Positions 1 through 5,305 of a stretch of DNA of 11,042 nt are shown here, one piece after another; positions within the stretch are counted from its first letter, which is position 1; each line of letters begins with the position of its first letter. A model generated the notes under the pieces. The model saw only the letters and a program-made list of their open reading frames with translations, had not been told where the DNA came from and searched no databases. Origin of the DNA: an uncultured Selenomonadaceae bacterium. GTDB lineage: Bacteria > Bacillota > Negativicutes > Selenomonadales > Selenomonadaceae. The stretch lies in contig CALZDE010000047.1 of the NCBI GenBank assembly GCA_945637225.1, positions 1 to 11,042 of the forward strand, given 5' to 3'. A program made the translations under genes and the position numbers.

Positions 1-35
1 CTAGGTGCAAAACGTGTACGAACTCTCTTAGTCAA
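1..35 (-). CDS. gltX: Glutamyl-tRNA synthetase, N-terminal fragment (cut by window edge)
   Basis: Only the first 11 codons are inside the window, read leftward from a TTG start at 35-33. They give MTKRVRTRFAP. The RTRFAP run is the classic opening of bacterial glutamyl-tRNA synthetase, where it leads into the class I signature around SPTGxLHIG. The enzyme charges tRNA-Glu with glutamate in the cytosol. A GGAGG Shine-Dalgarno at 48-44, 8 bases from the TTG, supports this start, and no nearby ATG competes. A dedicated promoter lies just upstream (65-92). The identification rests on a short but very characteristic motif. The rest of the gene is outside the window, so its length and integrity cannot be judged. 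Confidence 0.85.
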   Translation of the reverse strand, partial: MTKRVRTRFAP

Positions 36-64
36 AATAAAATCCTCCAAATAAAATAAATACT

Positions 65-92
65 ATTATAACACATAAAATAAAAATATCAA
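65..92 (-). promoter_or_regulatory. gltX promoter overlapping the end of the gtrA-family gene
   Basis: On the minus strand there is a -35 TTGATA (92-87), a 16-base spacer, and an extended -10 TGTTATAAT (73-65). The -35 differs from TTGACA at one base and the -10 is perfect. It lies 30 or more bases ahead of the gltX TTG start. The stop codon of the upstream membrane-protein gene (91-89) lies inside the -35 hexamer, so gltX can be expressed independently of the upstream run. Confidence 0.7.
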
Positions 93-487
93 TGTGATTT
101 TTCCTCTAAGAATATCTTTCGGGTAATGAAATTCCACACCATTACAATAGCGGTAACAATAATCTTTGCCCACTTGTAATCCATGCCAAAGCCATCAACA
201 AAGCCCCACATGCCGACCTGATTTACACCAAGTCCCATGAGACTCAATGTGACAAAAATAGTAAATTCCTTACCCTTGCCCATATCCTCCTTGCCCTTAA
301 AAACAAATTTCATGCTGGCCCAGTAATTAAACACAGTAGAAATTGAATAGGACAAAAATGAAGACAACAAATACCATATACCACAGATATCTGTAAAAAA
401 CAGTAACAGGCCATAATCGATGAAAAAAGCCGTACCGCCTACCACACCAAATTTAATAATCTGTGGCATTAATTTTTTTAAATCCAT
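89..487 (-). CDS. GtrA-family small membrane protein
   Basis: This 132-residue protein has four predicted membrane helices at roughly 10-31, 37-58, 74-95 and 104-124. It carries GtrA-family hallmarks: the opening KFGVVGG, the NYWASMKFVF stretch at 54-63, and the closing VWNFITRKIFL near 117-127. The length is normal for the family. GtrA proteins are thought to help move or present lipid-linked sugars for cell-surface glycosylation, but this member's substrate cannot be told, and no glycosyltransferase is adjacent. The gene starts 7 bases after the apt stop, and its GAGG Shine-Dalgarno overlaps the apt TGA, which suggests translational coupling. Its own stop codon lies within the gltX promoter. 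The family call is firm; the function is open. Confidence 0.85.
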   Translation of the reverse strand: MDLKKLMPQIIKFGVVGGTAFFIDYGLLLFFTDICGIWYLLSSFLSYSISTVFNYWASMKFVFKGKEDMGKGKEFTIFVTLSLMGLGVNQVGMWGFVDGFGMDYKWAKIIVTAIVMVWNFITRKIFLEEKSH

Positions 488-494
488 AATTTCC

Positions 495-1043
495 TCAATC
501 TAAGTCATACTGAAGCATGGAAATAACATCTACACCCATTTCTTCAATTTTTTCTCTGCCTTTAAGAGGAGTTAATTCAATAGGAAGCACTGCCGCCTTT
601 ATGTCAGCACCTACACGCTGCATTAAACGGATAGCAGCTGTAACAGTACCGCCAGTAGCCAGCAAATCGTCAATGATGACTACCTTATCGCCCGGCTTTA
701 TTGCATCAGCATGAATTTCTAAGGTATCTCTGCCATATTCAAGACCATAGCTTTCGCTTATTTTGGAACCAGGAAGTTTATTTGGCTTACGTACCATGAT
801 AAAACCACAGCCTAATTCCACTGCCAGAGGTGCACCATAAACAAAGCCTCTTGACTCAAGACCAACAACATAATCAGGCTTTAAAGGAGCAACCTTTTCC
901 TTTAAGAAATCCATAGTCAGTCTTAAAGATTTAGGGTCCTTTACGGATGTTGTAATATCCAAAAATAAAATACCCTTCTTTGGAAAATCTGGTACCTGAC
1001 GAATATTGTCTCTTAAATACTGTAACTCTTCTTCGGTAAGCAT
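495..1043 (-). CDS. apt: Adenine phosphoribosyltransferase
   Basis: This 182-residue cytosolic enzyme joins adenine and PRPP to make AMP and pyrophosphate, the purine-salvage reaction. The PRPP-binding motif is VVIIDDLLATGGT at 121-133. ESRGF at 63-67 and the flexible-loop region RKPNKLPG at 85-92 are typical of Apt and separate it from other phosphoribosyltransferases. The length is slightly above the usual 170-180. The ATG is preceded by AGGGGG about 9 bases upstream. It follows the HAD phosphatase gene by 37 bases with no visible terminator, and overlaps the ribosome site of the GtrA-family gene, so it sits mid-operon. No missing residues were noticed. Confidence 0.96.
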   Translation of the reverse strand: MLTEEELQYLRDNIRQVPDFPKKGILFLDITTSVKDPKSLRLTMDFLKEKVAPLKPDYVVGLESRGFVYGAPLAVELGCGFIMVRKPNKLPGSKISESYGLEYGRDTLEIHADAIKPGDKVVIIDDLLATGGTVTAAIRLMQRVGADIKAAVLPIELTPLKGREKIEEMGVDVISMLQYDLD

Positions 1044-1080
1044 TGTAAAAATCCCCCTAAAATATTTTCCCTAAAAATAA

Positions 1081-1896
1081 TTAAATTAATCCTTTTTCCA
1101 ATAATTCATAAACTTTTTTTACAACACCAAACTCCGCATTACTTGGAGCTTCGTATTTTGCTACCTTCTTTAATTCTGGAAAAGCATTTGCCATAGCAAA
1201 ACTGTAATCTACAGCCTGCATCATGGTGTAGTCATTAAGGAAATCACCAAAGGCCGCACATTCACTTGGCTTGATACCCAGCTTTTCCTGCAAGACCTTG
1301 ACACCACGTCCCTTGCCAGCACCGTTATTCATGACATCGACCCAGAGATTACTGCTCAAAACTACCTGAACATCATCCTTAAATTCTTCGACAAAAGGAT
1401 TATAAACACGCTGTTCTGCTTCAACATGCTCACAGTCTGCCACAGCGATTTTTACTACGTCATCACCGACATTGGCAATATCATCAAGCTTATCAATAAA
1501 TGCCCATTCCTCAAAATACTTCAGGCATTCATCTAAATATTTATCCCATGCATGAGTGATGTATGCTTTATTTTTACAGCATAAGGTAATGTATGGCTGG
1601 TCGATAGCTACAGATTTTTCATAAACTCTTTTTACTGTTTCCTGTGGAATAACATCGGCAAAATATTCCTTGCCTTTTCCATCACGAATGACATTGCCAT
1701 TATCGCCCATAAAAATCATATCATCCTTATAAGGCGCAAAGGTCTTTAAAAGAGAATAATACTGTCTGCCACTAGCAGGAACAAAAAGGCAATTACGCTT
1801 TTTCAATTCTTTCAGCATATCGCCAAAGCCATCAGGTAATTTCTGTTCCGGTGTTAAAAGGGTACCATCCATATCGGAAAAAATCATTTTAATCAT
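1081..1896 (-). CDS. Cof-type HAD-superfamily phosphatase (copy 1)
   Basis: This 271-residue hydrolase is of the Cof/YbiV type, which usually dephosphorylates sugar phosphates or similar small metabolites in the cytosol. Motif I is SDMDGTLL, with nucleophile Asp8 and general acid Asp10. SGR at 42-44 provides motif II. Lys195, in the GKGRGVK stretch, gives motif III, and GDFLND at 217-222 gives the metal-binding motif IV. The segment between motifs II and III is the C2 cap that sets substrate choice. The protein is clearly a paralogue of the product at 3689-4492: the openings, the SGRQY-SLLK stretch, the AAFGDF-ND region and the ends all match closely. The ATG has GAGGG a few bases upstream. 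It lies 27 bases after the PHP gene and 37 before apt. The substrate is unknown. Confidence 0.9.
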   Translation of the reverse strand: MIKMIFSDMDGTLLTPEQKLPDGFGDMLKELKKRNCLFVPASGRQYYSLLKTFAPYKDDMIFMGDNGNVIRDGKGKEYFADVIPQETVKRVYEKSVAIDQPYITLCCKNKAYITHAWDKYLDECLKYFEEWAFIDKLDDIANVGDDVVKIAVADCEHVEAEQRVYNPFVEEFKDDVQVVLSSNLWVDVMNNGAGKGRGVKVLQEKLGIKPSECAAFGDFLNDYTMMQAVDYSFAMANAFPELKKVAKYEAPSNAEFGVVKKVYELLEKGLI

Positions 1897-1923
1897 AAAT
1901 AAACCCTCATCCTAAATCCTAAA

Positions 1924-2772
1924 TTAAATCTCTATCATAGTACGTTTTCTTTTATCAAAACGAATTATTTCCTTGTAGCCAAAGCTTTTGATGTATTCCC
2001 TAGCTTCATCATTATAGCTTCCGCAATCCTCTGGCTTATGAGCGTCAGAAGTTGTAATAGCAGGCAATTTGTATTCAGCGGCAATTTTCATAAAATCTGG
2101 ATATGGGGAAATCTCTGCAATCGGATAACGGTAAAATGTTCCCGTATTAACATCAATACCCATATTTGCCTTTTTCAGTGCTTCAGCAACCCTTACCAAA
2201 TAAGGAGTAACATCAAAATCAGGTATATATTTAAAGAGCCTGATATTGAAAGGATGTCCTAAAACATCATAAAGACCGCTGGCACAAAGATGCTCAACTT
2301 CCTCTGCATACCATTCGTAAATTTCTTCTAAGGAATGCTTGTCCCATTCTGCTTTTATTTCAGAAGAATCATATGCCCAGCCCTTTAAGAAATGAATGGA
2401 ACCGATAACATAATCAAAATCGTATTTATCAAGAATTTCCTTTACCTTAGCCTGATTCTGGAAATTGCAGACCTCAATACCAGTTTTTACAGGATAACCT
2501 AATTCTCTTAATTTTGCCATAAAATTAAAATAATCATCTAAGGTATGCTTAAACTTATTTTTCTTGAGCCATTTTTTCTGAAATTCGCCCACAAAGGAAT
2601 CATCAAGAATTAAATCTTCATAATATAAAGATTCAAATTCTGGAAATGTATGAGTATGCTCAGAAATACCAATTTCGTCAAGGCCACGTTTTTTTGCCGC
2701 CTCAAAGAAACCATTTACCCAGTCTACATCATAGTCGCCATATTCAAAATGCATGTGATAATCAAGTTTCAT
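1924..2772 (-). CDS. PHP-domain phosphoesterase, histidinol-phosphatase (HisK) type
   Basis: This 282-residue protein belongs to the polymerase-and-histidinol-phosphatase family. Metal-ligand motifs in order are DYHMH (4-8), EHTH (38-41), GIEV with Glu100, GSIHF with His127, LGHP with His173, and TSDAHKP with Asp243 and His245. This is a complete set for a trinuclear-metal phosphatase. The family includes the histidinol phosphatase that makes L-histidinol in histidine synthesis. However, no other his gene is nearby and two HAD phosphatases flank it, so a different phosphate ester is equally possible. I chose the ATG at 2772 because GGAGA lies 7 bases upstream and the protein then opens directly on the motif. 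An in-frame ATG at 2805 adds 11 residues without a convincing ribosome site. The gene has its own promoter in the 136-base gap before it. Confidence 0.85.
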   Translation of the reverse strand: MKLDYHMHFEYGDYDVDWVNGFFEAAKKRGLDEIGISEHTHTFPEFESLYYEDLILDDSFVGEFQKKWLKKNKFKHTLDDYFNFMAKLRELGYPVKTGIEVCNFQNQAKVKEILDKYDFDYVIGSIHFLKGWAYDSSEIKAEWDKHSLEEIYEWYAEEVEHLCASGLYDVLGHPFNIRLFKYIPDFDVTPYLVRVAEALKKANMGIDVNTGTFYRYPIAEISPYPDFMKIAAEYKLPAITTSDAHKPEDCGSYNDEAREYIKSFGYKEIIRFDKRKRTMIEI

Positions 2773-2813
2773 GCTACGTTCTCCTTCAATCTGCCACTGA
2801 CACATATATCCTC

Positions 2814-2842
2814 ATTTTACAAAATTTGTACCCAAAAGTCAA
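2814..2842 (-). promoter_or_regulatory. Promoter for the PHP-HAD-apt-gtrA segment
   Basis: On the minus strand there is a -35 TTGACT (2842-2837), a 17-base spacer, and a -10 TAAAAT (2819-2814). Each hexamer matches consensus at five of six positions. It lies in the 136-base gap between the Fic gene and the PHP gene, about 40 bases before the PHP start. It implies that the genes from PHP leftward can be transcribed separately from HAD copy 2 and fic. No terminator was seen between fic and this promoter, so readthrough is also possible. Confidence 0.65.
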
Positions 2843-2908
2843 CCAAAACAATGAAATTACCCCTTTGAGAATCACCACCACAATACAACTGAAGCAATAG
2901 CTCTTTGT

Positions 2909-3673
2909 TCATGAAATATATTCTTTGTTAAAATCCGATATTAACCGCCTGCAATATACTGTCAATGTATCCTGTGCAGATAAGCAGGTATCAGTTAAAA
3001 ATCCCTTTTCTGCCTTAAACTGCCTTAAGCCGTTGTAATAGTACATCTTATGCTGTTCGTTGATTATAAATGGTATTATTCCATATTTCAGGCATTCTTT
3101 AAACATAATTAACCGACCGACTCTGCCATTTCCATCTTGAAACGGGTGTATCTTCTCAAAATGATAATGAAATTCGATTATATCATCAACTTTTATTTCG
3201 GCTTTTGATAAATATCTTTTCAAAAGTGCTTTTACCTCATCAGATACATTTTCGGGTGCAGTTGTAAACGTATCGCCAATCATGTTTTCTTCCTGCTTAT
3301 ATTCTCCGACATTAAACCATTCGAGAAATGAATCCGATGTATTATTTTTCAATATAAAATGTATTTTTTTGATAATTTCCTCAGACAGTGGTTCATCGTA
3401 TACATCAAGGATGTAATCAAAGGCACGAAAATGGTTATTCGCTTCTACTATATCATCACTGCTGATAACCTCGTCTTTCATAGCAAGAATTGTTTTTGTA
3501 TTAAAAAGATTTATAGTATGTTCCTTAGACAGTTTACTGCCTTCTATACGATTACTGTTATACGCTAACTCAGTCTGAATAAAATGGTATATACCTTTAT
3601 TATATTTCTGCTTCCGCTCTATCAGCAATCTCTCAACTAATATCTTTACTAGCTTTGGCACATTAGCAGACAT
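2909..3673 (-). CDS. Fic-domain protein (probable AMP-transferase, self-inhibited class II)
   Basis: This 254-residue protein carries the complete Fic motif HPFQDGNGRVGR at 176-187, with catalytic His176. Fic enzymes usually transfer AMP, sometimes another nucleotide group, to a hydroxyl side chain of a target protein. Residues 40-45, SNRIEG, match the [S/T]xxxE[G/N] inhibitory helix with Glu44. The helix lies N-terminal to the core, which is the arrangement of class II Fic proteins that inhibit themselves. That argues against a toxin needing a separate antitoxin, and no antitoxin-like ORF is adjacent. There is no C-terminal DNA-binding domain. The gene follows HAD copy 2 by only 15 bases but is 136 bases from the next gene, and it appears more AT-rich than its neighbours (not counted). 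It may be an acquired gene. The target protein is unknown. Confidence 0.92.
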   Translation of the reverse strand: MSANVPKLVKILVERLLIERKQKYNKGIYHFIQTELAYNSNRIEGSKLSKEHTINLFNTKTILAMKDEVISSDDIVEANNHFRAFDYILDVYDEPLSEEIIKKIHFILKNNTSDSFLEWFNVGEYKQEENMIGDTFTTAPENVSDEVKALLKRYLSKAEIKVDDIIEFHYHFEKIHPFQDGNGRVGRLIMFKECLKYGIIPFIINEQHKMYYYNGLRQFKAEKGFLTDTCLSAQDTLTVYCRRLISDFNKEYIS

Positions 3674-3688
3674 GTCATCACCAACCTT

Positions 3689-4492
3689 TTACAGCAAGCC
3701 CCTGTCCATCATATCCTGTATTGCCAGCAGAACGCCATGCTCCACATTTGACTTTGCCCTGAAACGTGCCTTCTTTTTCACTTCGTCATGGGCATTTTCC
3801 ATGGCGTAGCTGTAGTAAACAGAGTCCAGCATCTCCAAATCATTGATGAAATCACCAAATGCTGCACATTCCTCCGGCTTTACATCAAACATTTTCTGCA
3901 GGCTTTTAATTGCTGTTCCCTTATTGCCATTAAGAGGCATAAAATCAGTCCACACCTCACTGCTGAGGGTAATATCCACCCTGTCCTTAAAGTCCGCAAA
4001 CTGACGGCAGCAGTTATGATAGGAGTCCCCGCCATCAAAATCAGCAATAGAAATTTTCAGAATTTCATCATCGACATTGTAAATATCCGTAAATACCTGA
4101 TAATTAGGGTTGTAAATTTCCACCGCTTCTATAAGCTTGGTTTCCCCCTCCGGCAGATAAACCTTCTTCTTGCCGCAAAGCACAGGATAAAGCTTCATAG
4201 GAAGCTCTGCACAATGGTCGAGAATTTCCTTCACCACCGCCACAGGCACCGAGGCAGAGTAAATTTCCTTATGAGCGTCTGCTACATAACTGCCATTTTC
4301 TGCAATAAAGAGCATATCCTCTTTATATTTATCAAAACTCTTTAAAAGTGACCAATACTGACGTCCGCTGGAAGCAACAAATGTCACACCACGTTCCTTT
4401 AATTTTGCAAGAACTTCACCAAACTCCTCTGGAAGCTGGCTGTTTTCATCAAGCAGTGTGCCATCCATATCAGAAAAAATATATTTTATCAA
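3689..4492 (-). CDS. Cof-type HAD-superfamily phosphatase (copy 2), TTG start
   Basis: This 267-residue paralogue of the HAD gene at 1081-1896 has the same motif set: SDMDGTLL with Asp8 and Asp10, SSGR near residues 41-44, Lys191 in NGNKGTAIK, and GDFIND at 213-218. Catalytic residues are intact, so it should be an active metal-dependent phosphatase of unknown small-molecule substrate. The cap region (about 85-180) differs more than the core, suggesting a changed substrate. The start codon is TTG, supported by a very strong Shine-Dalgarno TGAGGTGAT ending about 4 bases before it and by alignment with the paralogue's first residues (MIKxIFSDMDG). It is the first gene of the leftward run, with an extended -10 promoter upstream, and fic follows after 15 bases. 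Confidence 0.9.
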   Translation of the reverse strand: MIKYIFSDMDGTLLDENSQLPEEFGEVLAKLKERGVTFVASSGRQYWSLLKSFDKYKEDMLFIAENGSYVADAHKEIYSASVPVAVVKEILDHCAELPMKLYPVLCGKKKVYLPEGETKLIEAVEIYNPNYQVFTDIYNVDDEILKISIADFDGGDSYHNCCRQFADFKDRVDITLSSEVWTDFMPLNGNKGTAIKSLQKMFDVKPEECAAFGDFINDLEMLDSVYYSYAMENAHDEVKKKARFRAKSNVEHGVLLAIQDMMDRGLL

Positions 4493-4518
4493 TTAAATCA
4501 CCTCATTTATTCCATAAC

Positions 4519-4527
4519 ATTATATCA
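4519..4527 (-). promoter_or_regulatory. Extended -10 promoter for HAD copy 2 and fic
   Basis: The minus strand reads TGATATAAT at 4527-4519, a perfect -10 with the TGn extension, about 27 bases before the TTG start. No good -35 is visible at 16-18 bases (AACTGT or ACTGTT), as is common for extended -10 promoters. Its -35 region overlaps that of the divergent plus-strand promoter. Confidence 0.6.
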
Positions 4528-4545
4528 CATTTTCTGCAAAAACAG

Positions 4546-4574
4546 TTGCTTTTTTTTACAAATTGTGCTATAAT
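4546..4574 (+). promoter_or_regulatory. Promoter for the plus-strand small-protein unit
   Basis: There is a -35-like TTGCTT (4546-4551), a 17-base spacer, and a perfect -10 TATAAT (4569-4574) preceded by TGC, which makes an extended -10. It points rightward into the leader and the 91-codon gene, whose start is 75 bases downstream of the -10. The -35 half-match has the same hexamer, TTGCTT, as the mtl promoter. Confidence 0.7.
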
Positions 4575-4611
4575 AACTTAAAAGAATAAATTTAATAACC
4601 ATTATATATAT

Positions 4612-4640
4612 CCGAAGTAAACACCTCTTCGGAAAGGGGG
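4612..4640 (+). promoter_or_regulatory. Leader with two competing hairpins over a ribosome binding site
   Basis: Hairpin one pairs CCGAAG (4612-4617) with CTTCGG (4627-4632) and leaves the Shine-Dalgarno AAGGGGG free. Hairpin two pairs CCTCTT (4624-4629) with AAGGGG (4634-4639), using one G-U pair and a four-base loop, and would mask the Shine-Dalgarno. The two share bases 4627-4629 and cannot coexist. This could switch translation of the small protein. The pairing is read from sequence; any regulatory role is inference. Confidence 0.45.
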
Positions 4641-4648
4641 TAATCAAA

Positions 4649-4924
4649 ATGTTAGCGAGAAATTTTGCATTAGCTGCTCTTACCGCCGCTATCCTCTTTG
4701 CCGCAGGTTTTGGCATTGGCTTACAGCATAACGGCCAGGATAAAGTAAATACCTCAAACCGCAGTTTCTCTCACAGTGTTATCCCTGCACCGCCTAATAC
4801 CACAAGGGCATTTTCATTTATTCACAGTGTTTTCCCAAGCCGTGACAGTGAGCGAAGTAGTCAGGCTAAGACACAGGATAACCGGGCAAGTGATATGCGC
4901 AGTGGTTTTGGCAACAGTAAGTAA
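4649..4924 (+). CDS. Unrecognised 91-residue membrane-anchored or secreted small protein
   Basis: I do not recognise a family. The protein opens MLARN, then a hydrophobic helix at about 6-25 rich in Ala, Leu, Phe and Gly, which could be a signal peptide or an uncleaved anchor. No clean signal-peptidase or lipobox site is obvious. The remaining 65 residues are polar, rich in Ser, Asn, Arg and Gln, and probably disordered and outside the membrane. Within them, SFSHSVIP (39-46) and SFIHSVFP (56-63) form a repeat with a 17-residue period. The ATG has an excellent Shine-Dalgarno (AAAGGGGG, 8 bases away) and a promoter upstream. It is first in a short plus-strand unit that opposes both flanking operons. 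An overlapping GTG-started frame from 4776 lacks a comparable ribosome site. Confidence 0.65.
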   Translation: MLARNFALAALTAAILFAAGFGIGLQHNGQDKVNTSNRSFSHSVIPAPPNTTRAFSFIHSVFPSRDSERSSQAKTQDNRASDMRSGFGNSK

Positions 4925-4926
4925 TT

Positions 4927-4943
4927 TTCAATTCAATTCAATT
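4927..4943 (+). repeat. Short TTCAA tandem repeat
   Basis: Three full copies of the pentamer TTCAA plus TT lie directly after the stop codon of the 91-codon gene and before the Shine-Dalgarno of the 31-codon gene. Such tracts can slip in replication, but this one is outside the likely coding frames. Confidence 0.6.
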
Positions 4944-4970
4944 AAAAATGTAATAAGGAGAGTGGCAATC

Positions 4971-5066
4971 ATGGAAATCACGATTATGGGCGCAATTCAG
5001 ACGACAGTTACATTTATTATTGGAGCATTGATTATTGACCTGTATATGGACGCTTTTACAAATTGA
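4971..5066 (+). CDS. Unrecognised 31-residue hydrophobic peptide
   Basis: The peptide has one membrane-spanning stretch at about residues 8-24 (IQTTVTFIIGALIIDL) and a short tail. Its charged residues are all acidic (Glu2, Asp23, Asp27) and it has no Lys or Arg. This is unlike most type I toxin peptides, which carry a basic tail. The ATG is preceded by AAGGAG at 4955-4960, 10 bases away, a slightly long spacing. The gene follows the 91-codon gene by 46 bases and a TTCAA repeat, and the terminator follows soon after, so the two are probably co-transcribed. It is in frame with a longer weak GTG frame beginning at 4776, but the internal ribosome site favours the short product. It could be a small membrane-protein partner, a leader-type peptide or a toxin. 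None of these is established. Confidence 0.5.
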   Translation: MEITIMGAIQTTVTFIIGALIIDLYMDAFTN

Positions 5067-5073
5067 GGTAACA

Positions 5074-5097
5074 ATGGAAAATTTAATTAACGCATGA
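5074..5097 (+). CDS. Possible 7-codon ORF ending in the terminator stem
   Basis: This mini-ORF encodes MENLINA. Its Shine-Dalgarno TGAGGT overlaps the stop codon of the 31-codon gene and is 5 bases from the ATG, a geometry that suggests coupled translation. The last base of its TGA is the first base of the terminator stem, so a terminating ribosome would cover that stem. It could be a chance ORF, a decayed gene end or an attenuation peptide. Expression is unproven. Confidence 0.25.
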   Translation: MENLINA

Positions 5098-5142
5098 AAG
5101 CACAGGTACCGAGCTTATTAAACTCAGCTGCCTGTGCTTTTT
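5097..5142 (+). terminator. Intrinsic terminator of the small-protein unit
   Basis: A 10-bp perfect stem, AAAGCACAGG (5097-5106) with CCTGTGCTTT (5131-5140), encloses a 24-base loop that can form a small inner AGCT pairing. It runs into a T tract (5138-5142). It ends the plus-strand unit and faces the mtl-operon terminator 15 bases further on. Confidence 0.8.
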
Positions 5143-5157
5143 GATTTAATTTATGTG

Positions 5158-5193
5158 AAAAAAAGAAGGCAGACATTGGGGGTGCCCGCCTTC
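5158..5193 (-). terminator. Intrinsic terminator of the mtl operon
   Basis: On the minus strand, GAAGGCGGGC (5193-5184) pairs over 10 bp, with two G-U pairs, with GTCTGCCTTC (5174-5165). The loop is 9 bases and seven T residues follow (5164-5158). It lies 112 bases after the mtlD stop. I see no gene in the intervening 3' region. Confidence 0.85.
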
Positions 5194-5305
5194 ATAAAAA
5201 GGATAATCTTTTTTATTGTTCTCGGTTTGGTTAGTTGAAGTATTTTTTGTGAGCTATGTTTTGGGGATTGTTAAATGGTTTGAGATAGCCTGAGGGATTT
5301 ATTTA

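Noticed and set aside
2773..2805. 11-residue N-terminal extension of the PHP protein
   Set aside because: The downstream ATG at 2772 has GGAGA at proper spacing and puts the DYHMH motif at the N-terminus, as usual for the family.
2646..2900. Plus-strand frames over the PHP gene start
   Set aside because: They are antisense to conserved metal-binding motifs and to a good minus-strand promoter. No ribosome site or recognisable domain was seen.
2909..3673. Fic as the toxin of a toxin-antitoxin pair
   Set aside because: The inhibitory SxxxEG helix is within the same polypeptide, and neither neighbour resembles a Fic antitoxin.
3788..4345. 185-codon open frame on the plus strand
   Set aside because: It lies wholly antisense to the HAD phosphatase copy 2, which has intact catalytic motifs. 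The predicted protein is rich in His, Ile and Lys with no domain, as expected from a shadow frame.
4525..4716. 63-codon minus-strand frame upstream of HAD copy 2
   Set aside because: It overlaps the divergent promoters and the start of the plus-strand small gene, and shows no ribosome site.
4776..5066. 96-codon plus-strand frame starting at GTG and running into the 31-codon gene
   Set aside because: The GTG lacks a ribosome site, and the frame overlaps the better-supported 91-codon gene out of register. Only its last 31 codons have their own Shine-Dalgarno and ATG.
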